Shown here in pieces: positions 31,646 to 43,410 of a DNA stretch of 64,000 nucleotides; within the stretch, counting starts at the first letter, position 1; each line of letters starts with the position of its first letter. A program made the translations under genes and the position numbers. The stretch is from Stomoxys calcitrans (taxonomy: Eukaryota > Arthropoda > Insecta > Diptera > Muscidae). The DNA lies in the NCBI RefSeq assembly GCF_963082655.1, contig NC_081554.1:59711933-59775932 (forward strand), in the 5' to 3' direction. The notes beneath the pieces were generated by a model. That model was not told the DNA's origin. It made no database searches and saw nothing but the letters and a program-made list of their open reading frames with translations.

Positions 31646-33639
31646 AACAAATCATATTCTTTTGTTTAAAACCATAAACAGAAAAAAGTCGAAATAATTT
31701 GACAAACGCGACCCATAAAAGAGGATATAAACAATAAGTTTCCGACCAGTTGAACATAAAACTCTCTTACTTTTTTGTCAACTCTTTAATGACAGAGTTC
31801 GAAAAAATTATTAAAATTAAGTTTTTTTCCAAAATATCTAATATTAACCAAACACGTTCTAATAACAGTTCCTAAGGTTAAAAAACCCACCTCAACCTAT
31901 ACGACGTTCATTATCATAATTGACATTAATAATAATTACGAATTTTTAATTTGCGTTGAAATTCTTGGCGTGTCTGCTTTGGTTATTTTCATTTTTTTGA
32001 CATCAAAAAACAAAAACAAAAAATCGTTGTGGTCTTATTTTTGGAATGTTTGTTTTAATACGGTGGGTATTTGTCAATTGCGTTGTTTGGTTACTTTTGT
32101 AAATATTTGAAGAGAAGAAAATATAAGGCAAACAAAATGAATGAGAAAACAAAATTGAGACAAGCAAGTAGACAAAAAAAAATTACCATAAATCTTAGCT
32201 GCTGTCAGGAACAAATTCAAAAGATTAGATAAAAAATATTGAAGCAAAAATATGAATAGATTTAACTTTTTTTTTTATATGGCCATGTTATTGCCAGGGT
32301 GGTACCATGACCAGAGTTTATGGGGTTTAATAAAAACTTTTCTTAACTGTAGTTCCATTTTCATTGTAATACATAAAGAAACAACAAAGTAGGAAATGGT
32401 TGGAAACAAAAAGAAAATAAAAATGTCATACCAAAGAATATACAAGGGTTGCTTAATTATAATTTGATTTATATAGAAATTTTTGTTTCGCATGTATTTG
32501 TTAAAATAAATCTTGACAACCTTATTAATAAATAAATTTGCATAAATTTTCCTCGAAATTGTGAATTTAATCATAAATTCCTTTGGCACTTCAACTCTTG
32601 TAAAGTTATGTTGAAACTATTCCTTGGAACAGAAATTCCCGTTTTGCCCGTCATTTTCACTTTAATTTCCTCTATTCCTTTCTTTTGCCCAAATGTCTTT
32701 TTAGCGTGGCTAGACTCAATGTTTCAGTCAAGGCAACATTTTGTTTTGGCCTAAGAAATATTAAACCAAATAAATTTAAACAATCCACACACCCATGACA
32801 ACAGACCCCTCTTAGCTTTTGCTTCCGTCCATGCAACAAAAAGAAAATGTAGTGAATTTTTATGAACATAAACAAATTCCTTCTAAACCATTTATTTTTC
32901 ATTCCTTCAAAGAAAAATTAATAACAACTAATCAATATTTAAAATTAATATCAGCACATGAACAGCAAAAGGATATAACACTCAAATTTAAGCATGAGTT
33001 GTGAGAGGTCTCAAGGACTTTGCTTTAAAGGCCATAGAATGGTATTTTTGCACAACTAAAGTTTTGCATGTAAAATGATAATTAGACGTTTTGACATTTC
33101 ATTTGAGGGATAAGTATTCAAATTATGGTAAGTGTGTGTGTGTGTGTGTGTGTGTAGAACTACATATGTATGCATTAGCATGGCAACATTTCTAATGTCT
33201 TTGCTTAAGTCAAAAAAAACTACAATTTAATAGAAATATGTGGGTTCGGTGTGTATTCAGTGACTTGTAATGACAGTAATCAAATTTCACAAATGACAAC
33301 GTGAAAGGTTAATTGCTTTTTGATTATATGATTATCCAGCTATTCTCTGGCTTCTACATTTGTGTGTGGCTCAAACAACTCAAAATCTTGTGTTATATCT
33401 GTTTTGTTCAGGAACTCATCTTAGGGTAACCCAAGTATGTTCTGTCATCTCCTCCAAAGGATCCTTCCATCGCTTCTAGGTCTAATAGAGAAGGCTAGAC
33501 CTACTGATGAAAGAAGATGGAGCGGAGTATCGCCGATTTAGTTCGTATCCCTCCTCGGCTATGAAATATCCCTGCGGCAGTGTTACCTGCAATACCCCAA
33601 AAGGAAGAGGAAATTTATGGAAGCCAGTAACTGACAAAA
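31646..33639. other. Noncoding stretch with a GT microsatellite
   Basis: AT-rich, without a recognisable coding frame. (GT)12 lies at 33132-33155. The last ~200 bp (33430-33639) have a higher GC content and may be an old LINE remnant, but no motif is convincing. Confidence 0.5.
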
Positions 33640-36600
33640 GGGAGAACTGACAAAACAATGGAACTAACAGAAGAATGGATGTAACTGACAGCAGAATGAA
33701 ACTTGCGAAAGGAAGAAACTGAGGGAAGGAAGGAACTGACAGAGGGAAAAACCTGACGGAAGGAAGAAAATGACGGAAGGAAGAAAATGACGGAAGGAAG
33801 GAACTGACGGAAGGAAGGGACTGACGGGAGGAAGGAACTGAAGGAAGGAAGGAACTGACGGAAGGAAGGAACTGACGGAAGGAAGGAACTGACGGAAGGA
33901 AGGAACTGACGGAAGGAAGGCACTGACGGAAGGAAGGAACTGACGGAAGGAAGGCACTGACGGAAGGAAGGAACTGACGGAAGGAAGGAACTGACGGAAG
34001 GAAGGAACTGACGGAAGGAAGGAACTGACGGAAGGAAGGAACTGACGGAAGGAAGGAACTGACGGAAGGAAGGAACTGACGGAAGGAAGGAACTGACGGA
34101 AGGAAGGAACTGACGGAAGGAAGGAACTGACGGAAGGAAGGAACTGACGGAAGGAAGGAACTGACGGAAGGAAGGAACTGACGGAAGGAAGGAACTGACG
34201 GAAGGAAGGAACTGACGGAAGGAAGGAACTGACGGAAGGAAGGAACTGACGGAAGGAAGGAACTGACGGAAGGAAGGAACTGACGGAAGGAAGGAACTGA
34301 CGGAAGGAAGGAACTGACGGAAGGAAGGAACTGACGGAAGGAAGGAACTGACGGAAGGAAGGAACTGACGGAAGGAAGGAACTGACGGAAGGAAGGAACT
34401 GACGGAAGGAAGGAACTGACGGAAGGAAGGAACTGACGGAAGGAAGGAACTGACGGAAGGAAGGAACTGACGGAAGGAAGGAACTGACGGAAGGAAGGAA
34501 CTGACGGAAGGAAGGAACTGACGGAAGGAAGGAACTGACGGAAGGAAGGAACTGACGGAAGGAAGGAACTGACGGAAGGAAGGAACTGACGGAAGGAAGA
34601 AACTGACGGAAGGAAGGAACTGACGGAAGGAAGGAACCGACGGAAAGAAGGAACTGACGGAAAGAAGGAACTGACGGAAGGAAGGAACTGACGGAAGGAA
34701 GGAACTGACGGAAGGAAGGAACTGACGGAAGGAAGGAACTGACGGAAGGAAGGAACTGACGGAAGGAAGGAACTGACGGAAGGAAGGAACTGACGGAAGG
34801 AAGGAACTGACGGAAGGAAGGAACTGACGGAAGGAAGGAACTGACGGAAGGAAGGAACTGACGGAAGGAAGGAACTGACGGAAGGAAGGAACTGACGGAA
34901 GGAAGGAACTGACGGAAAGAAGGAACTGACGGAAGGAAGAAACTGACGGAAGGAAGGAACTGACGGAAGGAAGGAACTGACGAAAGGAAGGAACTGACGG
35001 AAGGAAGGAACTGACGGAAGGAAGGAACTGACGGAAGGAAGGAACTGACGGAAGGAAGGAACTGACGGAAGGAAGGAACTGACGGAAGGAAGGAACTGAC
35101 GGAAGGAAGGAACTGACGGAAGGAAGGAACTGACGGAAGGAAGGAACTGACGGAAGGAAGGAACTGACGGAAGAAAGGAACTGACGGAAGGAAGGAACTG
35201 ACGGAAGGAAGGAACTGACGGAAGGAAGGAACTGACGGAAGGAAGGAACTGACGGAAGGAAGGAACTGACGGAAGGAAGGAACTGACGGAAGGAAGGAAC
35301 TGACGGAAGGAAGGAACTGACGGAAGGAAGGAACTGACGGAAGGAAGGAACTGACGGAAGGAAGGAACTGACGGAAGGAAGGAACTGACGGAAGGAAGGA
35401 ACTGACGGAAGGAAGAAACTGACGGAAGGAAGAAACTGACGGAAGGAAGGAACTGACGGAAGGAAGGAACCGACGGAAAGAAGGAACTGACGGAAAGAAG
35501 GAACTGACGGAAGGAAGAAACTGACGGAAGGAAGAAACTGACGGAAGGAAGGAACTGACGGAAGGAAGGAACTGACGGAAGGAAGGAACTGACGGAAGGA
35601 AGGAACTGACGGAAGGAAGGAACTGACGGAAAGAAGGAACTGACGGAAGGAAGAAACTGACGGAAGGAAGGAACTGACGGAAGGAAGGAACTGACGAAAG
35701 GAAGGAACTGACGGAAGGAAGGAACTGACGGAAGGCAGGAACTGACGGAAGGAGGGAACTGACGGAAGGAAGGAACTGACGGAAGGAAGGAACTGACGGA
35801 AGGAAGGAACTGACGGAAGGAAGGAACTGACGGAAGGAAGGAACTGACGGAAGGAAGGAACTGACGGAAGGAAGGAACTGACGGAAGAAAGGAACTGACG
35901 GAAGGAAGGAACTGACGGAAGGAAGGAACTGACGGAAGGAAGGAACTGACGGAAGGAAGGAACTGACGGAAGGAAGGAACTGAAGGAAGGAAGGAACTGA
36001 CGGAAGGAAGGAACTGACGGAAGGAAGGAACTGACGGAAGGAAGGAACTGACGGAAGGAAGGAACTGACGGAAGGAAGGAACTGACGGAAGGAAGGAACT
36101 GACGGAAGGAAGGAACTGACGGAAGGAAGGAACTGACGGAAGGAAGGAACTGACGGAAGGAAGGAACTGACGGAAGGAAGGAACTGACGAAAGGAAGGAA
36201 CTGACGGAAGGAAGGAACTGACGGAAGGAAGGAACTGACGGAAGGAAGGAACTGACGGAAGGAAGGAACTGACGGAAGGAAGGAACTGACGGAAGGAAGA
36301 AACTGACGGAAGGAAGAAACTGACGGAAGTAAAGAACTGACGGAAGAAGGGTACTGACGGAAGAAAGGAACTGACGGAAGGATGGAACTGACGGAAGGAA
36401 CTAACGGAAGGAAGGAACTGACGGAAGGAAGGAACTGACGGAAGGAAGGAACTGACTGGAGGTAGAAACTGACGGATGGAAGAAACTGTCCGAAGGAAGG
36501 AACTGTTGGAAGGAAGGAACTGACGGAATGAAGGAACTGACGGAAGGAAGGAACAGATGGAAGGAAGGAACTGACGGAAGGAAGGAACTGACGAAAGGAA

Positions 36601-38225
36601 GGAACTGACGAAAGGAAGGAACTGGCGAAAGGAAGGAACTGACGAAAGGAAGGAACTGACGAAAGGAAGGAACTGACGAAAGGAAGGAACTGACGAAAGG
36701 AAGGAACTGACGAAAGGAAGGAACTGACGAAAGGAAGGAACTGACGAAAGGAAGGAACTGACGAAAGGAAGGAACTGACGAAAGGAAGGAACTGACGAAA
36801 GGAAGGAACTGACGAAAGGAAGGAACTGACGAAAGGAAGGAACTGACGAAAGGAAGGAACTGACGAAAGGAAGGAACTGACGAAAGGAAGGAACTGACGA
36901 AAGGAAGGAACTGACGAAAGGAAGGAACTGACGAAAGGAAGGAACTGACGAAAGGAAGGAACTGACGAAATGAAGGAACTGACGAAAGGAAGGAACTGAC
37001 GAAAGGAAGGAACTGACGGAAGGAAGGAACTGACGGAAGGAAGGAACTGACGAAAGGAAGGAACTGACGGAAGGAAGGAACTGACGGAAGGAAGGAACTG
37101 ACGGAAGGAAGGAACTGACGGAAGGAAGAAACTGACGGAAGGAAGAAACTGACGAAAGGAAGGAACTGACGAAAGGAAGGAACTGACGAAAGGAAGGAAC
37201 TGACGAAAGGAAGGAACTGACGAAAGGAAGGAACTGACGAAAGGAAGGAACTGACGAAAGGAAGGGACTGACGAAAGGAAGGAACTGACGAAAGGAAGGA
37301 ACTGACGAAAGGAAGGAACTGACGAAAGGAAGGAACTGACGAAAGGAAGGAACTGACGAAAGGAAGGAACTGACGAAAGGAAGGAACTGACGAAAGGAAG
37401 GAACTGACGGAAGGAAGGAACTGACGAAAGGAAGGAACTGACGGAAGGAAGAAACTGACGGAAGGAAGGAACTGACGGAAGGAAGGAACTGACGGAAGGA
37501 AGGAACTGACGGAAGGAAAGAACTGACGGAAGGAAGGAACTGACGGAAGGAAGGAACTGACGGAAGGAAGGAACTGACGGAAGGTAGGAACTGACGGAAG
37601 GAAGGAACTGACGGAAGGAAGGAACTGACGGAAGGAAGGAACTGACGGAAGGAAGGAACAGATGGAAGGAAGGAACAGATGGAAGGAAGGAACTGACGGA
37701 AGGAAGGAACTGACGGAAGGAAGGAACTGACGGAAGGAAGGAACTGGCGGAAGGAAGGAACTGACGGAAGGAAGGAACTGACGGAAGGAAGGAACTGACG
37801 GAAGGAAGGAACTGGCACATGTGAGAAGGAAATGACGAAAGGGAGGAAGAATCTGACCCAAGGAAGGAAGGAACTAACGCAAAAAAAAGGAACTGACGCA
37901 GGGAACTAACGCATGGAAGAAACTAACACATGAAAAAAGGAACTGTCGCGAGGAGTTAAGGAACAGACGCATTTAAGAAGGAACTGACGCAAGGAAGGAG
38001 AAACGGACGCATGTTAGAAGGAACTGACGCAAGGGAGAAAGGAACAGATGCACGTGAGGAAGGAACTGACTCAAGGAAAAAAGAAACTGACGCAAGAAAG
38101 GAAGTAACTGGCGCAAGAGAGGAAGTAACTGGCGCAAAAAAGAAAGGAACTGACGAGAAGAAGAAAGGAAATGACGCATAGAAGGAACTGTCACAGGAAA
38201 AAAGGAGCTGTCGCAAGGAAGGAAC
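33640..38225. repeat. 17-bp satellite, roughly 240 copies, with decayed flanks
   Basis: The unit is GGAAGGAAGGAACTGAC (period measured from CTGACGG at 34144 to 34161). The regular block is about 33780-37820, close to 4.04 kb. Units at both edges decay: 33640-33780, and 37820-38225 where the form becomes GGAACTGACGCAAGGAAGG. A GACGAAAGG variant dominates about 36590-37010 and 37150-37440. Because 17 is not a multiple of 3 and the minus strand has no stop word, all three minus frames stay open (1401, 1384 and 486 residues). I treat these as artefacts. There is no signal for a gene around it. Confidence 0.95.
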
Positions 38226-39234
38226 TGAATAAAATAATGCGGACCCGACTAATCCAAAGAACAGCTGTAAAAAATATTGCAAATAAGGAGGAAATGTTGC
38301 AAAAAAAATATAACTGTAACACTGAAAAGCCGTAGAAGAAACCTCTGTATATGTACTCACACTGCGTACAAGTCCCACTGTGAATATGCCTCACAAAACT
38401 GCACAAACTTTTATATGTCTTTGGCACATTCACTAATTGTCTTTGCTGCTTTTTATGTTGGATTTAGCTGGGGTGGTCCCGAAACTTGCTCCCTACATTA
38501 AGTTTCCGCAATGTCTGGTTGTGACAACAAGCGAACGAAAGCCACAGGACGATATGAATTTTGTTTATATAATCATTACTTGTGAATTTTTATTAACTAA
38601 TAATTAAATGAACAATTGTTTAGCAACGTTGTGACATCTCCTTTTTTTGCATCCCTTTAAAAACGGCCAAAAAAACATGCCAACATTCGTCGAAAAAGAC
38701 TACTGCGAATATTGAAATTGCATAAATTGACCCCCCTAAAAATCATGATCATAACGAAATGATATAATAGAGTGAGTGTTTGTTTGTTTGCTTTTATTGT
38801 TTGTGTTTCGTGAGAATTATTTTAGATGGTATTCACAACAACTGAGTTTTTTTCTAAGCGCCAAGGCCATGAGCATATAAACATTTATAAAAACAATGTT
38901 TTTGGTTGTCTGTGGCAATTTTTTGTTGCGTCTGTTATTGGTGACGTAAAACTTTGAAGAAAAAAAAGAAACACTAAATATGAATGAACTACCAGAACAA
39001 AAATTCTAAAGAAACCTGAGTGTGCGTTTTATCGATATAAACATAAATTCTGGCTAGCAACAAAAAAACATAATAAATTTGATGGAATCTCCTATGGTGG
39101 TATGCCATTTTTAGAGAAACATTCATTGATCTATCTTTTCTATTAAACGTTTATACAGAGAAATCATTTTTTACTTGGGAAAAGTGAAACTTTTATTTAA
39201 GGGATCTTAGGATCATACATACATACTTAAACAC
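38226..39234. other. Noncoding stretch between satellite islands
   Basis: No recognised element or coding frame. Confidence 0.5.
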
Positions 39235-39530
39235 TCGCAAGGAAAAAGGAACTGAGGCAAAGAAGGAAGAACTGGCGCAAGGAAGGAAAGAATAATTGCA
39301 AGGATGGAACTGACGCAAGGAAGGGTAGAATAGATTCAATGAAGAAAGGAGTTGTCGAAAGAAAGAAGAAAATGGCGCAAGAAAGGAGCAAATTGACAAA
39401 TGGAAAGAAGAACTGATGCAAGAAAGGAAGGAACAGACATAAGTAAGGAAGAAACAGATGCAGGTTAGGAAAGACATAACGCAAAGTAGTAATATACTGG
39501 AGAAAGGAAGGAAATTATGCAAGGAAGACC
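39235..39530. repeat. Degenerate 17-bp satellite island
   Basis: Words such as 'ggaactgacgcaaggaaggg' and 'aggaagaactggcgcaagg' relate it to the array at 33640-38225, mainly to its decayed GCAAGG edge form. Spacing is irregular. On the minus strand it gives incidental Ser/Phe/Leu-rich frames. Confidence 0.85.
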
Positions 39531-39539
39531 CTTCAAAGT

Positions 39540-39790
39540 TGGGTACCCAAAAAATTTTGTTCCGGCTGTCGAAAGCGCATTTATGGTCCGATTTTTAAAT
39601 ATTGTGTTTTTTTTTCTGGAAAGTGCACAGACCATGCCTTTGCTTGCGGAATATCTTCAATATTGTCCCAGAAATTCGACTAACAAGCACTGATTTTTTT
39701 CCTAATTTTTGCAGTGGCTGATCTCTTAATTTGTTGTTTGTGAGGGCATTTCTTAACCGATTTTCAATTTTTCAACTGAATTAGATAGGT
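39540..39790. repeat. Spacer segment, first copy of a ~416-bp duplication
   Basis: Contains 'tgcggaatatcttcaatatt', 'ttttgcagtggctgatctct' and 'tttgttgtttgtgagggcat'. The same order is found at 40015-40210. Confidence 0.85.
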
Positions 39791-40014
39791 GACAAAGAAA
39801 CTGGAACTGGAGCAATTAAAGAAGGAACTGGCGCAAGAAAGGCAGAAGAAAACTGTCGCAAGAAGGAAGCAAATTGCCGCAAAGGAGAAAGAAAAAAAGG
39901 ATCTGACAAAAGGAAAGAAGGAACTGACGCAAGAGAGGAATGAATAGACGCAATGAATGGAGAAACGGATGCAGTTAGAGAATGTACGAAGAAACTGGAG
40001 CAAAGAAGTAAATA
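39785..40014. repeat. Degenerate 17-bp satellite island, second
   Basis: Similar to 39235-39530: 'aagaaggaactggcgcaaga', 'aggaactgacgcaagagagg'. It forms the array half of a duplicated spacer-plus-array module. Confidence 0.82.
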
Positions 40015-40210
40015 ATGTTGGAAAGTGCTCGAAAACCCCTACAAAAAAAGGGGCATTTTCGTGCGGAATATCTTTAATAGTGTCCTAAAATTTCGATAAA
40101 CAATAATTTTTTTTGAAATTTTTGCAGTGACTGGCCTCTTAGTTTGTTGTTTGTGAGGGCATTTCTGAATCGATTTTCAATTTTTCAACTGATTTGGATA
40201 GCTGACAAGA
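40015..40210. repeat. Spacer segment, second copy of the duplication
   Basis: 'gtgcggaatatctttaatag' at 40062 corresponds to the word at 39645, 417 bp earlier. 'tttttgcagtgactggcctc' and 'tttgtgagggcatttctgaa' follow in the same order. Confidence 0.85.
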
Positions 40211-40500
40211 TTTGGCCGCACCCATCTTCCTTCAACATGCCGAGCTCCCTCAGCCTAAACCCGACCTTGGCGGCGCAGTTTCGAATATAAGCAATGGGCT
40301 GCACATCCAGCATCGCCTCCAGGTCTGCCTCGGGACGGATCTCAGTGCCCCTGTGACCCCGACGCAGGCCAGTCTCTGGGCCTTCTCCAACTCCCTCACA
40401 CGCGTCCTCTTCTCTAAGGCATTCCACCATACCAACGCTCCATAGGTCAGTACTGGTCTCACGATAGCCCCCATTTCCTACCGAAGATCCTACGGTTTCT
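40205..40500 (-). pseudogene. R1/LOA-like LINE fragment, RT connector
   Basis: The minus-strand frame reads 'GAIVRPVLTYGALVWWNALE' and 'QRLACVGVTGALRSVP'. After a one-base shift it continues 'EADLEAMLDVQPIAYIRNCA' and 'GFRLRELGMLKEDGCGQIL'. This is the segment between RT and RNase H in LOA-like elements. No catalytic residues are included. It is a different subfamily from 17040-17460 judging by sequence. Confidence 0.8.
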
Positions 40501-40740
40501 TTCCTCGGTGTTCCTATTTCAGGACGGTTTCGCCTCCTTCGACAGCCATATTGTGACATTGTAGACCATGGTTCAGTTAAAAGTTATGCGAGTTACATAT
40601 CAAAAATTGTGAAAAATTAAAGTTTTGTTGATTTTTTGCCAAAAAATAGGTAATATCATTGTTACTTCGCTATAAAGGACATGGAAGCTAAATCTTTCAA
40701 TTTAGATTATTATATTTTAAAGAAGTCTTAAATGCGTTTT
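40501..40740. other. Short noncoding stretch before the gap
   Basis: The first ~60 bp may still belong to the LINE fragment. The rest is AT-rich without features. Confidence 0.4.
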
Positions 40741-40940
40741 NNNNNNNNNNNNNNNNNNNNNNNNNNNNNNNNNNNNNNNNNNNNNNNNNNNNNNNNNNNN
40801 NNNNNNNNNNNNNNNNNNNNNNNNNNNNNNNNNNNNNNNNNNNNNNNNNNNNNNNNNNNNNNNNNNNNNNNNNNNNNNNNNNNNNNNNNNNNNNNNNNNN
40901 NNNNNNNNNNNNNNNNNNNNNNNNNNNNNNNNNNNNNNNN
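40741..40940. other. Assembly gap of 200 N
   Basis: Exactly 200 undetermined bases, probably a placeholder length. Open frames predicted across it are meaningless. Confidence 0.99.
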
Positions 40941-41765
40941 AACCTGTGCAAAGAATTCCTAAAAATTCGGTAGGAAAGAAATTTTCTTCATAACTCCTCA
41001 ACATGCCTTCGCTCAGACTGTCTCCGACATGTCTATCCGAGAGATTACGATACCATGCGAGTACATAGACCACCTAGCTACGCCTGAGCTAGCATCAAGG
41101 GAAGTGCATTGCAGCTAGCAGCTCGAAAATCTTAAAATTAGATTTTGTTCAGGTCCCTTGATTTCTCATAATGCCCCTAAAGGTTTTGCCGTCCTTAGAG
41201 AGCACCCTGCGGAACAGGGAGGACTCGTAAACTCATTCTATCGATGCGCTAAAACAGACCCATGAGGCCCCTTCTATATCATATGAAATTGAGCCTTAAC
41301 TTTTAAAATAAATTAAAGCCCCATTTGAGGTTTATTGCATTGGAGCCTTATTTCCTACCGCCTCCTCCTTATGTATCTAAGCTTCCCCGTTCCACCAAAC
41401 AGACTATGATTTCTTAATCGGATAGGTCTGCTCACACCAACTCAATATGGCTCTCTGCTGATTTAAGCAGCCTCTTACCGTCACTCAGCTCAGCGGTTTC
41501 AGTTAATATTTCTGGCTTTTCTGTAAGTTGGGTTCATGACAACTGACTGTTAGCCCTGCATGCGTTGCCACATCTAGAGGGCGCACCATATCTTAGTCAT
41601 ACAGTTGTACTAAATTAAGCCATTCCGGCTTTTTAAGGACAAGACACATGAAAAGATTTAAGAAAGGCAGATCAAAAATTTCTTCTCTTCGATCGATAAC
41701 AAAATAATTTTCCATATTTTTATAAGCTAGGTAAAAGCTGATGCTCGTTTTTCGCGTCGAAATCA
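40941..41765. other. Unassigned stretch
   Basis: Moderate GC content to about 41400 with coding-like texture but no open frame or motif that I can name; possibly a decayed retroelement. AT-rich afterwards. Confidence 0.4.
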
Positions 41766-41767
41766 AT

Positions 41768-43410
41768 TTTTATACCCTCCACCATAGGATGGGGGTATAC
41801 TAATTTCGTCATTCTGTTTGTAACTACTCGAAATATTCGTCTGAGAACCCATAAAGTATATATATTCTTGATCGTCGTGACATTTTATGTCGATCTAGCC
41901 ATGACCGTCCGTCTGTCCGTCCGTCCGTCCGTCCGTCTGTCTGTCGAAAGCACGCTAACTTCCGAAGGAGTAAAGCTAGCCGCTTGAAATTTTGCACAAA
42001 TACTTCTTATTAGTGTAGGTCGGTTGGTATTGTAAATGGGCCATATCAGTCCATGTTTTGATATAGCTGCCATATAAACCGATCTTGGGTCTTGACTTCT
42101 TGAGCCTCTAGAGTGCGCAATTCTTATCGGATTGGAATGAAATTTTGCACGACGTGTTTTGTTATGATATCCAACAACTGTGCCAAGTATAGTTCAAATC
42201 GGTCCATAACCTGATATAGCTGTCATATAAACCGATCTTGGGTCTTGACTTCTGGAGCCTCTAGCGTGCGCAATTCTTATCCGATCAGAATGAAATTTTG
42301 CACGACGTGTTTTGTTATGATATCCAACAACTGTGCCAAGTATGGTTCAAATCGGCCCATAACCTGATATAGCTGCCATATAAACCGATCTTGGGTCTTG
42401 ACTTCTTGAGCCTCTAGAGTGCGCAATTCTTATCCGATTGAAATGAAATTTTGCACGACGTGTTTTGTTATTATATCCAACAACTGTGCCAAGTATGGTT
42501 CAAATCGGTCCATAACCTGATATAGCTGCCATATAAACCGATCTTGGGTCTTGACTTCTTGAGCCTCTAGAGGGCGCAATTCTTATCCGAAGGGAATGGA
42601 ATTTCGCACGACGTATTTTGTTATGATACCCAACAACTGTGCCAAGTATGGTTCACATCGGTCCATAACCTGATATAGCTGCCATATAAACCGATCTTGG
42701 GTCTTGACTTCTTGAGCCTCTAGAGGGCACAATTCTTATCCGATTTCAATGAATTTTTGCACGAAGTATTTCGTTAAGATATCCAACAACTGTGCCAAGT
42801 CCATAATCGGTCCATAATCTGATATAGCTGTCATATAAACAGATCTGGGGATTTGACTTCTTGAGCTTCTAGAGGGCGCAATTCCTATCCGATTTGGCTG
42901 AAATTTTCCATGACGTATTTTATTTTTACTTTCAACAACTGTGTCAATAAGGTTCAAATCGGTTCATAACCTGATATAGCTGCCATATAAACCGATCTGG
43001 GATCTTGACATCTTGACCCCTAGAAGTCGCAATTATTATCCGATATGCCTGAAATTTTGTACGACTGATCCTCTCATGACCATCAACAAACGTGTTTATT
43101 ATGGTCTGAATCGGTCTATAGCCCGATACAGATCCCATATAAATCGTTCTCTCTATTTTACTTCGTGAGCCCCAATGGGCGCAATTCTTATACGAATTGG
43201 CTGAAATTTTACACAGGTCTCCAACATATAATTTAATTGTGGTCCAAACCGGACCATATCTTGATATCGTTTTAATAACAGAGCAACTCTTTTCTTATAT
43301 CCGTTTTTGCCTAAGAAGAGATGCCGGGAAAAGAACTCGACAAATGCGATCCATGGTGGAGGGTATATAAGATTCGGCCCGGCCGAACTTAGCACGCTTT
43401 TACTTGTTTC
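41768..43410 (-). repeat. Family A element, full length, minus strand
   Basis: On the plus strand: 'tttttataccctccaccata', 'atatatattcttgatcgtcg', a 'gtccgtccgtccgtccgtct' microsatellite (41905-41945), about seven core units with measured starts of 'catataa' at 42071, 42224 and 42377 (153 bp apart), then 'gattcggcccggccgaactt' and 'agcacgcttttacttgttt'. At ~1.64 kb this is the most complete uninterrupted copy and a good reference for the family. Confidence 0.95.

Noticed and set aside
33430..33639. Possible LINE remnant before the 17-bp satellite
   Set aside because: Higher GC content and a codon-like texture on the minus strand, but no block that could be matched with confidence.
33615..37861. 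Long minus-strand open frames of 1401, 1384 and 486 residues as genes
   Set aside because: They exist only because the 17-bp satellite lacks stop words on the minus strand. All three overlapping frames give the same repeated peptide and there is no non-repetitive coding sequence beside them.
40697..41073. Open frames across 40741-40940
   Set aside because: Produced by the run of undetermined bases.
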